Positions 12,421 to 25,067 of a stretch of DNA of 64,000 nucleotides are shown one piece after another. This stretch comes from Lepas anatifera (lineage: Eukaryota > Arthropoda > Thecostraca > Lepadidae): positions 62,001-126,000 of the forward strand of contig JAOTON010000892.1 of the NCBI GenBank assembly GCA_034440635.1, written 5' to 3'. The position numbers were made by a program, and so were the translations under genes. The notes beneath the pieces are model-generated. The model ran no database searches. It was not told the origin of the DNA and saw only the letters and a list, made by a program, of their open reading frames with translations. Numbering within the stretch: the stretch's first letter is position 1; each line of letters begins with the position of its first letter.

Positions 12421-14050
12421 TGGGTCATATCGGATCAGATGTCCAGTCCAGGTCGAGAGATCTAACCTCGAATAAATGTTCGGAGGTGTATCAGTAAGAT
12501 CAACCTTAACCTTTCGACCTTAGATTCACATCACATAGTAAGGTCACCGAGCAAGATAATTGTTCGTGGCAGGTTTCCCACATTCATAACTTGGACAAGG
12601 TCAGGGTCACGATCTTTCCACTATAAATGCATGGGCCGATTGGTAAATTTCGATAACTTGCGAGAATTGGGAATTGGTGAGAATTGCGATGGAGGTCTTG
12701 TTTTTACGTTATCGTGTCTGACTTGCCACTGCAGTTTGATTAATAATATTTTTTTACCATACAGACCTAAGCCTGACTCTAGGTCAAAGCAGGTCAATTT
12801 TGAAAGTTAACTAGACAAAATTATAAGATATATAATCGGATCGGGCTCGACAAGAGCATTCCAATGGTGTTGACAATTTGTCTACGGCTCTGTTCTGTCA
12901 GCTCCTATGCCAAAAAATTTAGGTTTCCACCTCTGTTCCTATAAGGAATACTTTGGCCTCGAGCGGCCTCAAACCTGACCCGACGAAACGATTGTATGTA
13001 ACATTGTAGGTAGAGATTAAAACAGGCCATTTAGCGCCGTCGCTCCCAGTGCAATGTTCATTTTACATGGTTTACTGAACAGCGGGGATGACCAGAATTT
13101 AAAGCACTGTGTGATATCAGATGGCTCCAAACACAGCACTGTTTTTTTTTAGGTCGTATGCCTGGAGTATTAAAGCAGGAAAAATGACTGAAGAATATAT
13201 GTATATACATACATACATCTTCTTACGGAGAGCTGTGCTGCACAATACAAAAATATATTTAACTTCATCAAATATTGCCGCCATACACACGATTTTGAAG
13301 CAATGCAAAGGTTAAATCGAAGCAAAATTCAATTATGTGAATGAGGCGTATTCGCTACTTCTCATAGCACGGGCGCCTGCGACTATGTCGAGAGCACGGC
13401 CAAACCGGCAACACATCATGATGGTCCAGTGAAATATCAAATACTTGATGCCAAAGGTAGACATTGTTTTCTTGCGCATGCATTTTTCAGCACGATTAAG
13501 TTGTTGTACATTCCACAATCAAGCATAGCCAATACTTACAGAGCTCGAAAGTCTATTCGCCAATGCGATTACGGGAAAATGAATAAAATTGTCATAGAAT
13601 ACCAGCGGTAAATAAGACATCCATCACTGTTCATGAAATCTCTACCTACAAAGGACGAGAGGTTCGGGTTTCGTATCATTATGTTTGAACCAAACGGTGT
13701 CGTGCTGTGCAAGCAGACTATCTTTTATGGGTGCTGCAGGAATGGTCGCAAAATCAGTCATGGAGAATGTCCATTGCAAAGGTAATATTAAAGATACTGT
13801 TATAAATTATTTGACTTAAGTAGTGTCTGAAAAGACGGTATCATTGCAGGTGAATGAATGCATTTATGGAGGACAAATTCAGTGTGAGTGTTGAGGTCAT
13901 CTCAGTGTATTCCGTTATTCAATGATTATACAAGGCACCAGGAGTGTTGAATTATATATATTTGTGGGTGCCCGACCACCTCCAATGAAACGTCGAATCT
14001 AGTGGAAAAAGTGGTAAAACATCATTTGACACGCAGATTGACATTGATTA

Positions 14051-14839
14051 GGGGCGGGTACCCGCCCCCTTCGGGTTTTTGGAGATAACGTAAAACGCGG
14101 CGGCGCGTAGCGCCACTGTACTTGGCATACCTTTTTCTGACCATTTTCAAATTTTTTGTCAATTTTAGGGTTAGGTCATCTCAGGGCAGGTCACTTGTAA
14201 AGGTCATGTTACCTGACCTCAAAAAACGTTTAAGATAGCAAAAGTCGGAACAGGTTCATCTTATCTGATTGAAACTCATACATATAACACAATGGACTCA
14301 CCGAGTTCTCTAGAATATGTACCGGTATTTTTTATATCGATGGCCTAAGGTCAGGTACGAGCCATGACCTCTCCATTGAAAATACATGGGGAAAATGGTT
14401 GTAACTAAATAACTTAGTAATGGATGGTGATAGAGTGTTTATTTTATTTTCATTAGATTGGCCTTGCCCTTGCGGTTCTAATGATATGCATTTTGACCTA
14501 TTTTGGCCTTGACCTGATAACTTCAGGTCAGGTCAAATTACGTATTTGACCTGATTTGAGCTAGCAAGGTCATATTATACATCATTCGATTTGGATTGCT
14601 GCGAGGATTCCAATGGTCTAAATTGTATTTCTCTATCTTTGCTTTTTGAGACGAAATGACCGAAAACCTTAATTTACATGTTATCCCTATGATGGCATGT
14701 TTTGACCTCTACTGACCTTAAATGTGACCTGATAAAAAATGTTTCAAATATTTTCAATGGAGAAGGGGATGTCAGTTGCCGTTTACTGTTTTTCGCTCCC
14801 TAGCGTGGTTGTTGAGATCTTACGGGGGTACTTACCCCC
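14051..14839 (+). mobile_element. Family Z element, copy 1 (palindrome-capped)
   Basis: Begins with the palindrome GGGGCGGGTACCCGCCCC (14051-14068) and ends with GGGGGTACTTACCCCC (14824-14839). The body is rich in AGGTCA/TGACCT half-sites and aligns in order with 44613-45555, for example the TATCGATGGCCTAAGGTCAG block near 14336. It is non-coding. It lies inside X1, so it is either nested in it or a domain of the same composite. Confidence 0.65.
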
Positions 14840-15137
14840 AAGCGAAGGTAGCTCAGACCCCCGTCAATGTGCGTGGTAAATGTTCTCTTTAACCTTTCAA
14901 GTACTACTTCTTGGTTAAATGCAGTTTAACCGGCCTGTGGAAGTGCTAAAACATATGGTACATTGAGACCCCGACCCCACCACCCGAACGAGCAAATCCC
15001 ACAGTGAAGGGTTAATTAAGAAGCCAAAAATTAACGTCCCACAAAGCACAAGGTCGGCCGCCTACCTCAGGTCACCTTCTCACCAGTCAGTTGCCAGCTT
15101 ACTTACGGTATTTACGGTACTTACCAGCTGCCAGCTG

Positions 15138-15851
15138 ACCTAAATTTTGCCAGAAGGTGCAAAGATGTCGGGTAAGAGGTAGATGAAGTATGGTGGCGCT
15201 GCGCGATGGTCTTTTTCTATCTCTTGAAACCTGTAGAGGTCGGTTACCCGCCCCCTCGTGTGGGCGCGTGTTAATTTTCCTAAACTCTGACACTTGCACG
15301 ATTAAAATTTCGGAAAGACAATGCAATATCATTGCAATCAACAGATCCAAAAGCAATCCCTTTGTTTGCAGTGTTAAACATAAGGCTGTACTGCTGCAGT
15401 GGTCTGCAGGCCGTCTGCATACCTATCCCAGATTAGAAAAATTGGAATTTAAAGCAAGAACGCATTTTTTGTTCCAAATATATTTATGAAGAAAAATTTT
15501 GGGTGTGTCTGAAAGGGCAAAAGGTCAAAATTTTTTTAATTTTCTATTTTTAAAATAATATCTGGTTCAATACCAGTTCAATGATGCACAACAATGGTTA
15601 ATCAGGCAATGCGTTTTTGAGTTATGAAGCATCAAAGATGAGTCTACGAGGTAACCTCCAGAAATGCCTCGGGCTATAACTCGGTCACCGTTGGTTGAAG
15701 GGTTATAAGGTTCTCAAGGAAAAAAAAAAAATTAAAAAGGAAAAAAAAAAAAATTTCAGCTGTGTTCAGTGCCCAAAACTTCCCCGGAGAGAAAGTTTCA
15801 GATTTTTTTCTACACATGGTGGACTGGTGTCAAATTGTCCTGGAATGCCCC
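15138..15851 (-). repeat. Right terminal inverted repeat of X1
   Basis: Reverse-complement partner of 11661-12420, ending TGTCCTGGAATGCCCC. It has lost some similarity near the outer end, where A-rich tracts at 15720-15755 were gained. Confidence 0.8.
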
Positions 15852-16110
15852 AGCTATTGTAACGGGGTTCCTACTTCACCGTGACTTAGGTTCAGAGACA
15901 GATCCAGAAGGAGGGGACGAAGGAGATGGTTACCCCCCCTCCCATAGGACTTAGAGGCCGCGCTCTGTCGATCAATTAGCGACACTTTATGCACAAACAG
16001 TGAAAGCCAGGTCCATACTCAAAGAAAAAGCCATCTGAAGTTAGCCATTTTGCACTGCGAGCTACCCCTGATTTTGAATCAGCTACCCTCGACATACCAT
16101 TGGTCACCCG

Positions 16111-16520
16111 ACTTGAACATCCACCGCCCTCATCGATTTTTAGCCGCCCTGAAGTTTGCAGTTGGGTGCCCGTATTTTACGATTGGCCGCTCTTTTTCAG
16201 CCCTAGGTCTTTCCACTGCAACATGGACCAGCCTCGCCTACTTTTAGCCTCCCTCTTCTGCATGATTGTTCGTCCCTTCTCCACTACTGGCCGCTCTTTT
16301 GCAGGGGGTGCCCCACTTCAACGTGAATCGCCCTCATGCACCTCTGGCCACCCTTCACGTTATGGTTTGGTGCCACTATTTCATGATTGACCGGACTTGT
16401 TCAGTCCCAGAGTGGCTAACTGCAGCAAGAATCGCTCTCATCCACTTTAAACCGTTTTCAAGTGCATGGTTGCGCGCCACTTCTCCAACATTGTCTGCTC
16501 TTTTGCTGACAATTTTGGAC
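16111..16520 (+). repeat. Degenerate tandem repeat, about 102-bp unit x 4
   Basis: Units start at about 16111, 16215, 16315 and 16419, each opening with ACTTGAACAT, ACTGCAACAT, ACTTCAACGT or ACTGCAGCAA and sharing GCCGCTCTTTT and TTCAGTCCC-like segments at equal offsets. Identity is only moderate, so it is an old array. It explains the overlapping open frames here, which I do not treat as genes. Confidence 0.65.
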
Positions 16521-16547
16521 ATCCGTGATGGAGACCAGACATCGACA

Positions 16548-16790
16548 GGATCCCGCGATTTTTCTTCTTCCAAATTCCCGATTTCAGCTCAATTGGGAAT
16601 AAACCGGAACATTTTACAGCCATCCAGTGCGAAAAGCAGCAAGAAGCTTCAATGGGATAAGTTTTGGGTCCCAGCGCAGACAGTATCTTGTCAGCAGCAG
16701 TTGAAAATTGAATGGCCCCCTCACCTTTTGCCGGTGCCGACACCTATGCCGCCATCTAAGCAAATTTGGATATGGAGATTGAGATGAATG
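16548..16790 (+). repeat. Dispersed repeat, copy 1 (pair with 51500-51730)
   Basis: Shares an ordered set of segments with 51500-51730: TTTCAGCTCAATTGGGA and TCTCAGCTCAATTGGGA, then AAACCGGAA, GGATAAGTTTTG or CCGATAAGTTTTG, and a CTTGTCAGCAGCAG or CTTGCCAGCAGCAA block. Class unknown; the region is non-coding. Confidence 0.55.
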
Positions 16791-16859
16791 GTTTTCTCCT
16801 GGAGAAAAAACAAGCAAGTAGGCCACCCGGCCCACTGTCTGCGTGCGTATAGATAAGGC

Positions 16860-16945
16860 ATAGCCAGAGGCTGTTCCGAGGCGATGGCGGGAGACGCTTG
16901 AGCCCCTAGTCCCCCTCCCCGAAAAAGGTCCCGGATCCGCCACTG
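16860..16945 (+). mobile_element. hAT-like MITE fragment
   Basis: CATAGCCAGAGGCTGTTCCG and the ending CGGATCCGCCACTG match the right two-thirds of the MITE at 10879-11039. The left end is missing. Confidence 0.6.
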
Positions 16946-18138
16946 GTCCTGGCAAATACGGAAAAGGAATCAAAAACACGATTTTTTATATTTTTGGGAA
17001 ATATATTAGTATACTAATTGATTCAGAAAATTTTCCAGTGCGATGATTTTGATTACTCGATGATTATATCCAAAGAACAGTCGTCCCACTCTGATTCTGT
17101 CATGATAGTTACCAAAAACGACTCGAAACCGCTTTGTTTTATATTTCTGGCTCCCTTTGTACCGGCCCCAGCCTTCCCTTAAAAACCGATTTGAACCAAA
17201 TTAAGGATAAGTAGAACATGGTGTAAGCAACCAGTGCAAAAGGTAAGAATAAGCCACAGTCCAACGAGGTTTTAGGTTTAGAGCGGCAATTTTTAGAAGT
17301 AGTTTAAAGATCGACTGCCTCCTCGCTTTTGTACTGGTGAGGACCGGAACACCCTTACCTTGGTCAACAAATCCCAGCCAGTTTCCTCAGCCGGGATTTT
17401 TCGGGAGGGAGGGAGCCTTTTGCTGCTAAGGGGGCTCTAGGAAAATGCTTCCTCCTCCCTGACATAAATCAGCATCCGCCGCCATTGCTAGCGACCTTGA
17501 AAAGGATGTGGAATGTATGGATGTATTCACATCTATGATTTGATTATCTGTGGATGAAACTACTAGTAAAGTCAAACTGGAGTCATGCGACGATTCGCCA
17601 GCCCCCCAGAGGCAGAGGTAGGCGGCGTCGCCACGGAATTTCTTCTGGGGTACCGGAACTGGACTGGTCATGAAGTGGGACGGGGAAAGGAGACGAATTT
17701 TGAGCATTGGCTGCCTGAAAGCGCTTAAAGCGCACTCCAACATATTTAGGTAAGTACACGCAGGTAAGAGGAGGAAATGCAAAAAAACTTGTCCAAGTCC
17801 CAAAATTTCTTGGGGGCATCCCCTGACCCACGAATTGGGGGACCCGTACATCCCAGGGCCCTCCAAAGTTAGTTGGTAGCAATCTACTGCCATGGCGCAC
17901 AAATGCGACTGCTCCATAGAGCTTACGTGTTAAATTGGTCATTTTCCGACAGCTGCTGTCATCAGCCTATGGCCGTTGGAAAAGATCTAATAAAACTGTT
18001 AGAAAGCCTGTTCTCTGCTCTTTCCATGTTCTATTTGGCGTTCTTACGTCAGACGCACAGAACTACCTCGAAACATCAATTTTCGATAACTCTGCAAATG
18101 TGCGCCACAGATTTCTTGGCGCACACCCCGTACGCCAG
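16946..18138. other. Intergenic stretch, no gene recognised
   Basis: Overlapping open frames on the minus strand at about 17426-17942 have no family resemblance and read through sequence with MITE-like GC-rich patches (CTCCCTCCCGAAAAATCC type near 17392-17425). I see no supported gene. Confidence 0.35.
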
Positions 18139-18215
18139 CGTCGGCGTAGCGCACTGGATAGAGCAATGGCCTAGAGATCAGAAGAGTGTGTGTTCGAGAC
18201 CTAGTCGAGGCACAC
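18139..18215 (+). tRNA. tRNA-like sequence (pseudogene or SINE head)
   Basis: An A-box-like TAGCGCACTGG at 18147-18157 and a B-box-like TGTTCGAGACC at 18191-18201 are about 34 bp apart, the usual internal promoter spacing. Acceptor and anticodon stems do not pair well, so a functional tRNA is unlikely. A tRNA-derived SINE head or degraded tRNA copy is the better reading. Confidence 0.35.
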
Positions 18216-18321
18216 GTTTTTAGCCGCTAACATTAAGTTTTGCGAATCAATTTAATCGTTCAGAACTCGTGCAGATTCTTACAACTATAGTTAGACAACA
18301 AAGATAAGCTGCCGCTTTACC

Positions 18322-18360
18322 CAGTGGCGGATCCAGGGGGAGGGACTTAAGCCCATCAAA
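18322..18360 (+). mobile_element. hAT-like terminus fragment
   Basis: CAGTGGCGGATCCAGGGGGA at 18322 is the same kind of end as the MITEs at 10879 and 18943. A matching opposite end and TSD were not found, so the element boundaries are unknown. Confidence 0.45.
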
Positions 18361-18942
18361 ATTTACGAGCCTCTAAAGTTAATAGATAGACGAGCGACTA
18401 ACCGAGATACTGGCGGGTGAGGCTCGAGCTTCGAGCCGGTGAGGCTGGAGGTGGCCCCCCCAAATGAATTCCTAGATCGGACACTGAATTTACCCCTATT
18501 CCTGCCAAGGAGAGATTCTGCCCACCCATTACGTTTTTTTCCAGGATATCTCCTGAACAGTTTGCGATAAGCATTTGAAACTTCCTGGCTTGTAAAACTG
18601 GGGCAGATTCCATGGAAGTTTCGAGACTAAATCTTGCCAAGGGGCGGAGCTATGACCCAATATTTGGGAAGGTTCTTTTCCCAAAATGATTATTATTGTA
18701 TACGGTTCGTTCTTCGCACAACAAAGCCGTCCGTTACAACATTGAGATATGTCATAATGATACAATATTATGAATAGGATACCAGGTAATAGCTCATTTA
18801 CATTTTCAGCTTGTTTAACAGAGGCAGTTACAGCAACAACAAAAATCGGGATTTTTAGTATATTAAAATTGTACTTTCCAGAGTACAAGATTGCTTACAG
18901 GGCAGCCTCGAGAAATAAAGAAAACTATACCATGTTCCCAGC

Positions 18943-19084
18943 CAGCTGCGGATATAAGGGAGCTAGGGTGGCTCAAGCCCCCCACCCCGAACTTTCCGAG
19001 TGCATATAGTAAATACATAAGCGGAGCCTGATCTGAGGCAAAGACCCTATCCCCCTCCGAAATGAAGCCCTGGGTCCGCCGCTG
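18943..19084 (+). mobile_element. hAT-like MITE, 142 bp
   Basis: Starts CAGCTGCGGATATAAGGG and ends GGGTCCGCCGCTG. Flanks TTCCCAGC (18935-18942) and CTCTCAGC (19085-19092) match at 6 of 8 positions. The interior resembles 10879-11039. Confidence 0.7.
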
Positions 19085-19580
19085 CTCTCAGCCCTATATT
19101 TTATAACCGTGCAATGGCATAAGCGTGCTTCAGTATTGTAATTAAGGGGTGTCACGCAGGTGCAGTTTTTCACAGTCCAATGAATGCTACAAGCATCTTC
19201 GGTATGCATTCGGTTGCAAGACCGAAAAGACAACAATTCACCCACAGACGGATTAGAGAGACAAGACTATTACGCTCACCCGGGTTTTGCACAGGCGGAA
19301 ACAGGTCAAGCAAGATAAGTATCAAAAGTTGAGAAACATATATTGGTGCCCATGCATGGTTCCCCGACATTGCCAATATGAATCTTGCCCCACTATTTTG
19401 CTTTCTTTCTTCCATCTCTGATGACTTTTTGCATTATACTATATATCTCACGAAGGGGCGACATTTTCCGCCCCTAGCCCTGGCATTAAAACGGGCTTCT
19501 AGGAGTCTGACAGAAGCAGGGGTCATACCCGTTGCCTAAACTGGGAGCGGCAGAAAATAGAAAATGCCAATCTCGTAAGG

Positions 19581-19805
19581 AATAGGTGGATCCAGGGGGA
19601 GAAGCAAATGCCCCCATTCAATTGATGATCGACGCCCCTTTGAAATTTCCGACGACTCTCCCTAAAAGGTCGTTCCCCAGGATGCGAGTATCAGCGCCCT
19701 GCGGTAGAATTTGGCGCCAACTTGATAGGTTTTGCCGACCAAAATTGGCGCCCGCTGACCCGGATGCCCCCACCACCCCAATCGGACACCCTAGATCCTA
19801 CCATA
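19581..19805 (-). mobile_element. MITE family G, full copy, inverted
   Basis: Reads as the reverse complement of 20736-21002 in order: a GATCGACGCCCCTTTGAAAT block, CCAGGATGCGAGTATCAGCG, a TTGGCGCCAACTTGATAGG block and a terminal GGACACCCTAGATCCTACCA. TIRs are eroded and no TSD is readable, suggesting an older insertion. Confidence 0.7.
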
Positions 19806-20735
19806 AGAAGATGGATGGGATCACTAGTCACAACTGTTCCCATAAATGCACTGCTCGGCATCTCCAATCCATTGTTTACCCCCCCCGTCCCCTTCCTCAC
19901 GTAGACATACAATGAGTCTTCCAGGTCAGATAAAGGCCGCAAACCTCCTCCTCCAGTATGCATACGCCCCATACATCGCTCAACTAAGTGAAGAAGTGGA
20001 AACACAAATTGACCAACTAACTAACCACAAACCCTCACATGAATTTCTCCCCCAGCGTCCCTAATACACTGTGTACCTTTTTATATAATGTAATTTATTA
20101 TTTTTCTATTCTTCATCTGATAATCCACACATATTCAGAAATGATTGAAGGCAACAATATGTTAATTTCTCATAGAGAAATTCGAGACATTGAATTAAGA
20201 CCAGCTTGCAGTGTTGACATATTTTCTTAACTTCCATATAGGTGTACTTAATAAATATTTATCAAATGAGTTTATCTCTATATTCAAACCATGTGTTTTT
20301 GTATGTAAAGCCTTTTCATCACCACCTTGCTTTGCTCCACCTGAGTATATAGCTGACTTGGTATTATTTGAGACTTATTAGGACTTTATCTACACCCATC
20401 AACTCAACAAAACAAAAAATCATAGCTGGGAAGGCACTAAAAGCTCAATTGCAAAAGCCTCTTTCATAACCAGTTATGCTTTTCAGAAAGTCAATTTGTT
20501 TGCAACAGTTGGGGGATGGTGACCTTATCAACTAGTTGAAAGTGTTTCTTCTATTCCCTTGGTTGCAAACAAATCTATAAAAAAACACTGTTACGTGCCC
20601 AGCACATGAGTTCTGATTATCTTCCATATTGGGCTGCACCAAGTGAGTGTTTTGAAAATATTTGAATCAGCTGGTGCTTGATGTAGTAGGGCACCATATC
20701 CTGATGTATGTGCCACTGCAGTAATGAATGTGTAA

Positions 20736-21002
20736 CATAGGCGGATCCAGGATTGCCGATCGGGGGGGGCACCTTCCCGGGGGGCGCCATCCGGACCGGG
20801 GGCGCCATCCGGATCAGGGGGCGCCACTTATGACCGGCAAAAGCTATCAGGTGGGCGCCAAATCCTATCGGTGGGCGCCGACTTTCGCATCCTGGGGGGG
20901 GTGGGAAGCGACAATTCAGGGGGCGCCATCGACCTTTCAGGGGGCGCCGGGGGTCGATCGGGGGGGCACGTGCCCCCCTTGCCCCCCCTGGATCCGCCTA
21001 TG
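20736..21002 (+). mobile_element. MITE family G, best-preserved copy
   Basis: A 267-bp element with a perfect 16-bp inverted repeat, CATAGGCGGATCCAGG at the left and CCTGGATCCGCCTATG at the right. It is flanked by a perfect 8-bp duplication ATGTGTAA (20728-20735 and 21003-21010). The interior is G-rich with repeated GGGGGCGCCAT motifs and has no coding capacity. An 8-bp TSD points to hAT-type mobilisation. This is the reference copy for the family and for the 50-bp satellite at 29.9-36.7 kb. Confidence 0.92.
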
Positions 21003-21748
21003 ATGTGTAAGGCTTCAATGATAAAGCATACTTAATGGATGATGATGTTCTTACTGTCAATATATGTGTATGAATAAATGGGTCACACCCCCTGCCCCAG
21101 TCACACTGCCATGTATCCTGACTGACTCCCATTCTTATTTTTCATGTGTCATCAATGTGTATAATGGATACCTGATTCTTTTAAATGTGTTCTGCATTAT
21201 TGTCAAATTATGCACTGCTTGTTTCTGGCCATGGCAAAACATAGACCCAGTTTCCATGTGCAATGAGACAATCTGGATAGAGCTGAGAATCAGGATACAG
21301 AGATCACAGTTTCTGTGACACTTCAGCTTGGATATAGGTGGAACTGTAACAGATAGAAGAGTTTTTTATCACAATTTTGTCTATATCTCTAGCAAAACAT
21401 TCACATCTCCTTTCGCTCTCTTCACTTTCCCTTAACCTAACTATACAATTTTATTTGAAGAATAATACTTTTGTTTAATGAATGTTGTTTAACAGTTTTA
21501 TTTGAAGTTTAATACAATTTTCTTCCATTTGATATTACTTAATGACCAAGGAAGCTTCACCCTCTGCAGACTACTCACCTTTACCTCTGCAAAATAAGGA
21601 AAATATTTACAATCATTTTGTCATGTGCTGTCAAACCTGGCTAGATACAGACAGACGTGAAGCGGATTCAAGCTGTTTCAATTGCCCAAAGCTCTATCAG
21701 TATTTTAAATGTATCCTGCATCTTGATACAATGCACAATCCTGATTGG

Positions 21749-22111
21749 CCAGTCTGCAAAGTATGGCAGCAGGCCAGACGAGTAGCACCAGCCATCCAAA
21801 ATTATCGCACCACCAGCCTAAAAAAATTCACATGAATCTGCCATATACCAGGGAGAAAAACGCACACATTCCTACCTACATGATGCAATGCTACCTCTCT
21901 TATTAGTCAATTAGTTAAGGACTTTTTATAAGGCCCCCTCTTGTGTCTTTATAACTATTCAGCCATTATTTTACTGGGTTTCAGTGTCACCTTCCTCGCA
22001 CCCGTCTTGCAAATTCGCACCAGGTTGATAAAATTTGCACCACTCGCTCCTGTCTCCAAGGGCACTCACATCGACAAGATCTCATCGAAAATGTCATACT
22101 TTGCACACTGG
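21749..22111 (+). mobile_element. MITE family R, copy 2 (8-bp TSD)
   Basis: CCAGTCTGCAAAGTATGGCA at the left and CATACTTTGCACACTGG at the right. It is flanked by a perfect CTGATTGG duplication at 21741-21748 and 22112-22119. It aligns along its length with 6866-7227. Confidence 0.92.
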
Positions 22112-24216
22112 CTGATTGGCAATGGGAATTGACACTTGGTCATACTTGGATCTTGAGAAACAACAGTTGATAAGAACATAAGGCAGGAAAATTAAGGCCA
22201 CCATAATATTGAGCTTTTAATAATGAGATTCCCTCATTACCTACCCTGGAGTGTGATCACATCATGATGTCCACCTCACATAGTCATCTTGCTTTGACCC
22301 TTTCCTCATACAGATTCAATAAATTCCCTTGTGATGCAGGATCAAAATGCACAAACCGGGGTATCCTCCGTCCGATGATTATATATGATGATTTTATATT
22401 ATATGATGGCTTCCATTTGAATATTTGACAAACTATCACCACCATTTCAATGACTTAGACGTTGCTTAGATCCCACACAAGACAAAAAACACCCAAAACA
22501 AAAGTAAATAGTCCACCTTCAGGACATGTAAGTGCCGTAAGAGGTGAATAAAAGACCAACTGTGTGAAAGCATGCATCTCCCGCGCCGAGTGTAGTGTAA
22601 TAAATAAATCAAACCAAAAGCGCAGTGTTCGCCGCTATCGAGCAGAGCCCATATCCAAACTAAATTTGGAAGAATTTACTATTTCCTCCTAAAATTAGAC
22701 TGGAGGACAATACTCAAATATTTGTATTTAAATTTTAGAAAGTATATCTTAGGTTGTTGCTCATTTGTTTCTTAAAAATAAGAAATTGAAAACAAAAAAT
22801 TGCTTTTGTGGTAATCTAATCACAAATCATCAAGATAGACTCATGGCGCACATACTAAACTTTGGTGTACCCGTCCTCTATTACCCTGGTACATCCTCCC
22901 GTTTTCGACGCCCGGGGTCTACGAGAAGTGAACGGTTTCGTAGGACGATCGTGGTAGGCAACTTGCGTTACAAAACTGTAGTGCGGTGCAGTCCACCTTC
23001 ACAGAGCTGAATGCGGTGCAGTCCACCCGCTCCTGTGATACCGTGCCGGCTGGCAAAGATATGCATCCCGACAAATGGAAACCTTTGAGTAACACGCGTA
23101 CTGGAGGCAGATCGCAGACCCCCCCCCATGTACCCAGTGGTGGAGGAACGTTATTGTCCAAATGGGAGGGCACCCTCGGTGGAGTCCATCTCATCAGCGG
23201 GAAATGTCCCTGAGGATCGTTTAACGGCAAATATCAAAGAAATATTCACTACTATCTCGCCGTCGAAGAAACGATATTTTCAAAAACCCACCTACTTTGG
23301 CTTTGACAAAATGGGTAAACATTTACTATCCAGAGATAGATGCTTACTGGCCGATTGTTAGTGACAGGCAATGCCTAACAAAGGTGTTGAGCAGAATGCA
23401 GATTTCCATTTTTTTACTTTGTTCGTTATAAGCCATCTTAGAGGGGCAAAAGACATCCCTTTCGCGGCTTGAGTTTTCTTTTAATACGCATGTCCGCAGA
23501 ACGAAAATTAATTCGGCGACAAACTCTGCTTCGGTGAATAAGGGGCAGTCCAAAATGCATTCTCTGTATTTTTATGCTTCTAAAGTGACAACTGGACACG
23601 CATACCTAGACACGAGCCTATAGATTATTTAAACCGGTTAAAGAGTGTAAAAAATTAATGAAACCAGTAACTTATCTCGAAAATTTTGTAATTTTGTGTT
23701 AAAACAGAGATTGCCCCGAAGCATATTAGCTTTCTGCACACACGGCTTGTAGCCTAAACATACCTAAGCTTATCTCATTGATTATTCTTACCAAGTGCAG
23801 GTGCACTCCTCTTCATAAGTATTCAACGTCTTTGGTCCCGGGGATTTACGAACTAGCGTAAAATGACTGCGGCAAGAAAGTCGCGTGTCAGAGTGAATTC
23901 AATTTGTCGGGCGTTCAAAGATGAAAATGCCAGCGCATTCTCATTTTTTGAAAGTCGATTATGGGAATCTGGTTTATCATCACCATGGTGGCTTTATAGC
24001 TCTTCAGAAGCATCGTGCATGGAATAATTTTATAAAAGCCAGGAGCTCCTAGGTTTTATGTATTCTCCCAACCAGTGACAACACGGTTACATGAAAAGAT
24101 TGCACACCGTTTTTCGGTGTGCTTTAAAAGAATATGGTGCTTTTGGAGGATGGCTCAGACTCCTCTATGAATCCAGTGTCAATGAAAGGTAGGCACGGTG
24201 AAGACGAGCTTAACCT
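22112..24216. other. Intergenic stretch, no gene recognised
   Basis: No recognised coding exon. A GCGGTGCAGTCCACC unit occurs twice near 22982 and 23013. A C-run with GTGGTGGAGG near 23120-23160 may be a decayed MITE. Confidence 0.4.
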
Positions 24217-24388
24217 TGATGTATATTGCTATATGGACACAGTCCTCACATGCGCAACCCTCACTCGCAGAGGTAAAACCTGGACTCCCAGGGTGACCGG
24301 TCACCCAGCGGGGCCGACCGAGGGTCACGTGACCCGCACCAACGACACCGCTCCGCCTTCCCCGGCTAACAAGCCCGGATATACGTCA
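24217..24388 (-). mobile_element. 3' LTR of gypsy element 1 (minus-strand element)
   Basis: A 172-bp sequence beginning TGATGTATAT and ending ATATACGTCA on the plus strand. It matches 44374-44545 at all but six positions, is the same length and is in the same orientation. It is preceded by AACCT (24212-24216), which reappears right after the other LTR (44546-44550). On the minus strand the sequence just before the LTR is a short purine-rich tract (GGGTAAAAG), a plausible polypurine tract. Confidence 0.9.
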
Positions 24389-24487
24389 CTTTTACCCACT
24401 TGGGAAAATATTCTGTGCATAAGGAATATAGAGTGCAAGGAAAACAAATACAAGATCCAAACTTAAGCATCAGCGTACACGACCTCA

Positions 24488-25067
24488 GGGCAATTCCAGC
24501 ACCAATCGACCAGGCAAAAGGCAAATCTACACGGTACCTCTTCGATTTTCTTTAAAATGACTTTATAGGGTTCTCATGGGCCCTAAAGCCGAATCTGAGA
24601 CTTTTGGCTCGATCGGAGTAAAACTTTAAGAGTTATTGCCTTAGGCATTTTTTGAAAATCTGCTTACAGTGCAATTTTTAGGTGACCATAAAACCCACAC
24701 AAACGGATGAACTATGCATTAAAGATACATTTTCCTGTCCAAAATGAGCCGTAAAACTCGAATCCGAAGTCCGTTTGACCCTAGGTCACTTCTAAAAAAA
24801 TTGTGATTTGACCTTGACCTAAAGTCATGCCCAAAATTTTCTGGTACACTTTTTGTTCAAAATGGAATGTTTCAAATTGAAGATTGAACTTTCCTCCTTC
24901 CAATAAAACAGGTTAGAACATCCGTTTTTTATATCTTCTTGTGTTTTTAACACGCACAGTGAAGGGTGGTCTGGCGTCAACACGCAATGAAGGGGTCCCG
25001 AAATGCCTCCCTGAGATCTTGCAAATTAAGTGGGTTAGAAAAATACGCATTTCGGAGTTTGTGAGGC
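24488..25067 (+). repeat. Left terminal inverted repeat of giant transposon
   Basis: Aligns with the reverse complement of 39478-40053 almost base for base through landmarks such as ATCGACCAGG, GAGTTATTGCC, TTGACCTTGACCTAAAGTCA and GTGAAGGGTGGTCTGGCGTC. Similarity stops at about 25067. A related truncated end lies at 56664-56870. Confidence 0.92.

Larger units (their letters stand above)
11661..15851. mobile_element. Long-TIR element X1 (4.2 kb, non-autonomous)
   Basis: The two ends are long inverted copies of each other: about 11661-12420 and 15138-15851. Outer ends read GGGGGATTCCA on the left, with an extra 8-10 bp before AGGACA, and TGTCCTGGAATGCCCC on the right. AGCT flanks both sides (11657-11660 and 15852-15855), a possible 4-bp TSD. 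The interior has no transposase frame. It contains the palindrome-capped element Z1 and a segment near 14963-15090 matching SINE-like sequence in X2. The same family is at 52093-55319. A-rich runs at 15720-15755 disrupt the right arm. It is likely mobilised in trans. Confidence 0.75.

Noticed and set aside
16050..16979. Frames of 96-173 codons as genes
   Set aside because: They lie over the degenerate 102-bp repeat and dispersed repeat, on both strands, with no domain.
17426..17942. Two overlapping minus-strand frames as a gene
   Set aside because: Different frames over the same bases, no homology recognised, low-complexity flanks.
24217..24388. Solo LTR from a separate insertion
   Set aside because: The TSD AACCT before it matches the base-for-base repeat after 44545, so it is the partner LTR of the same element.
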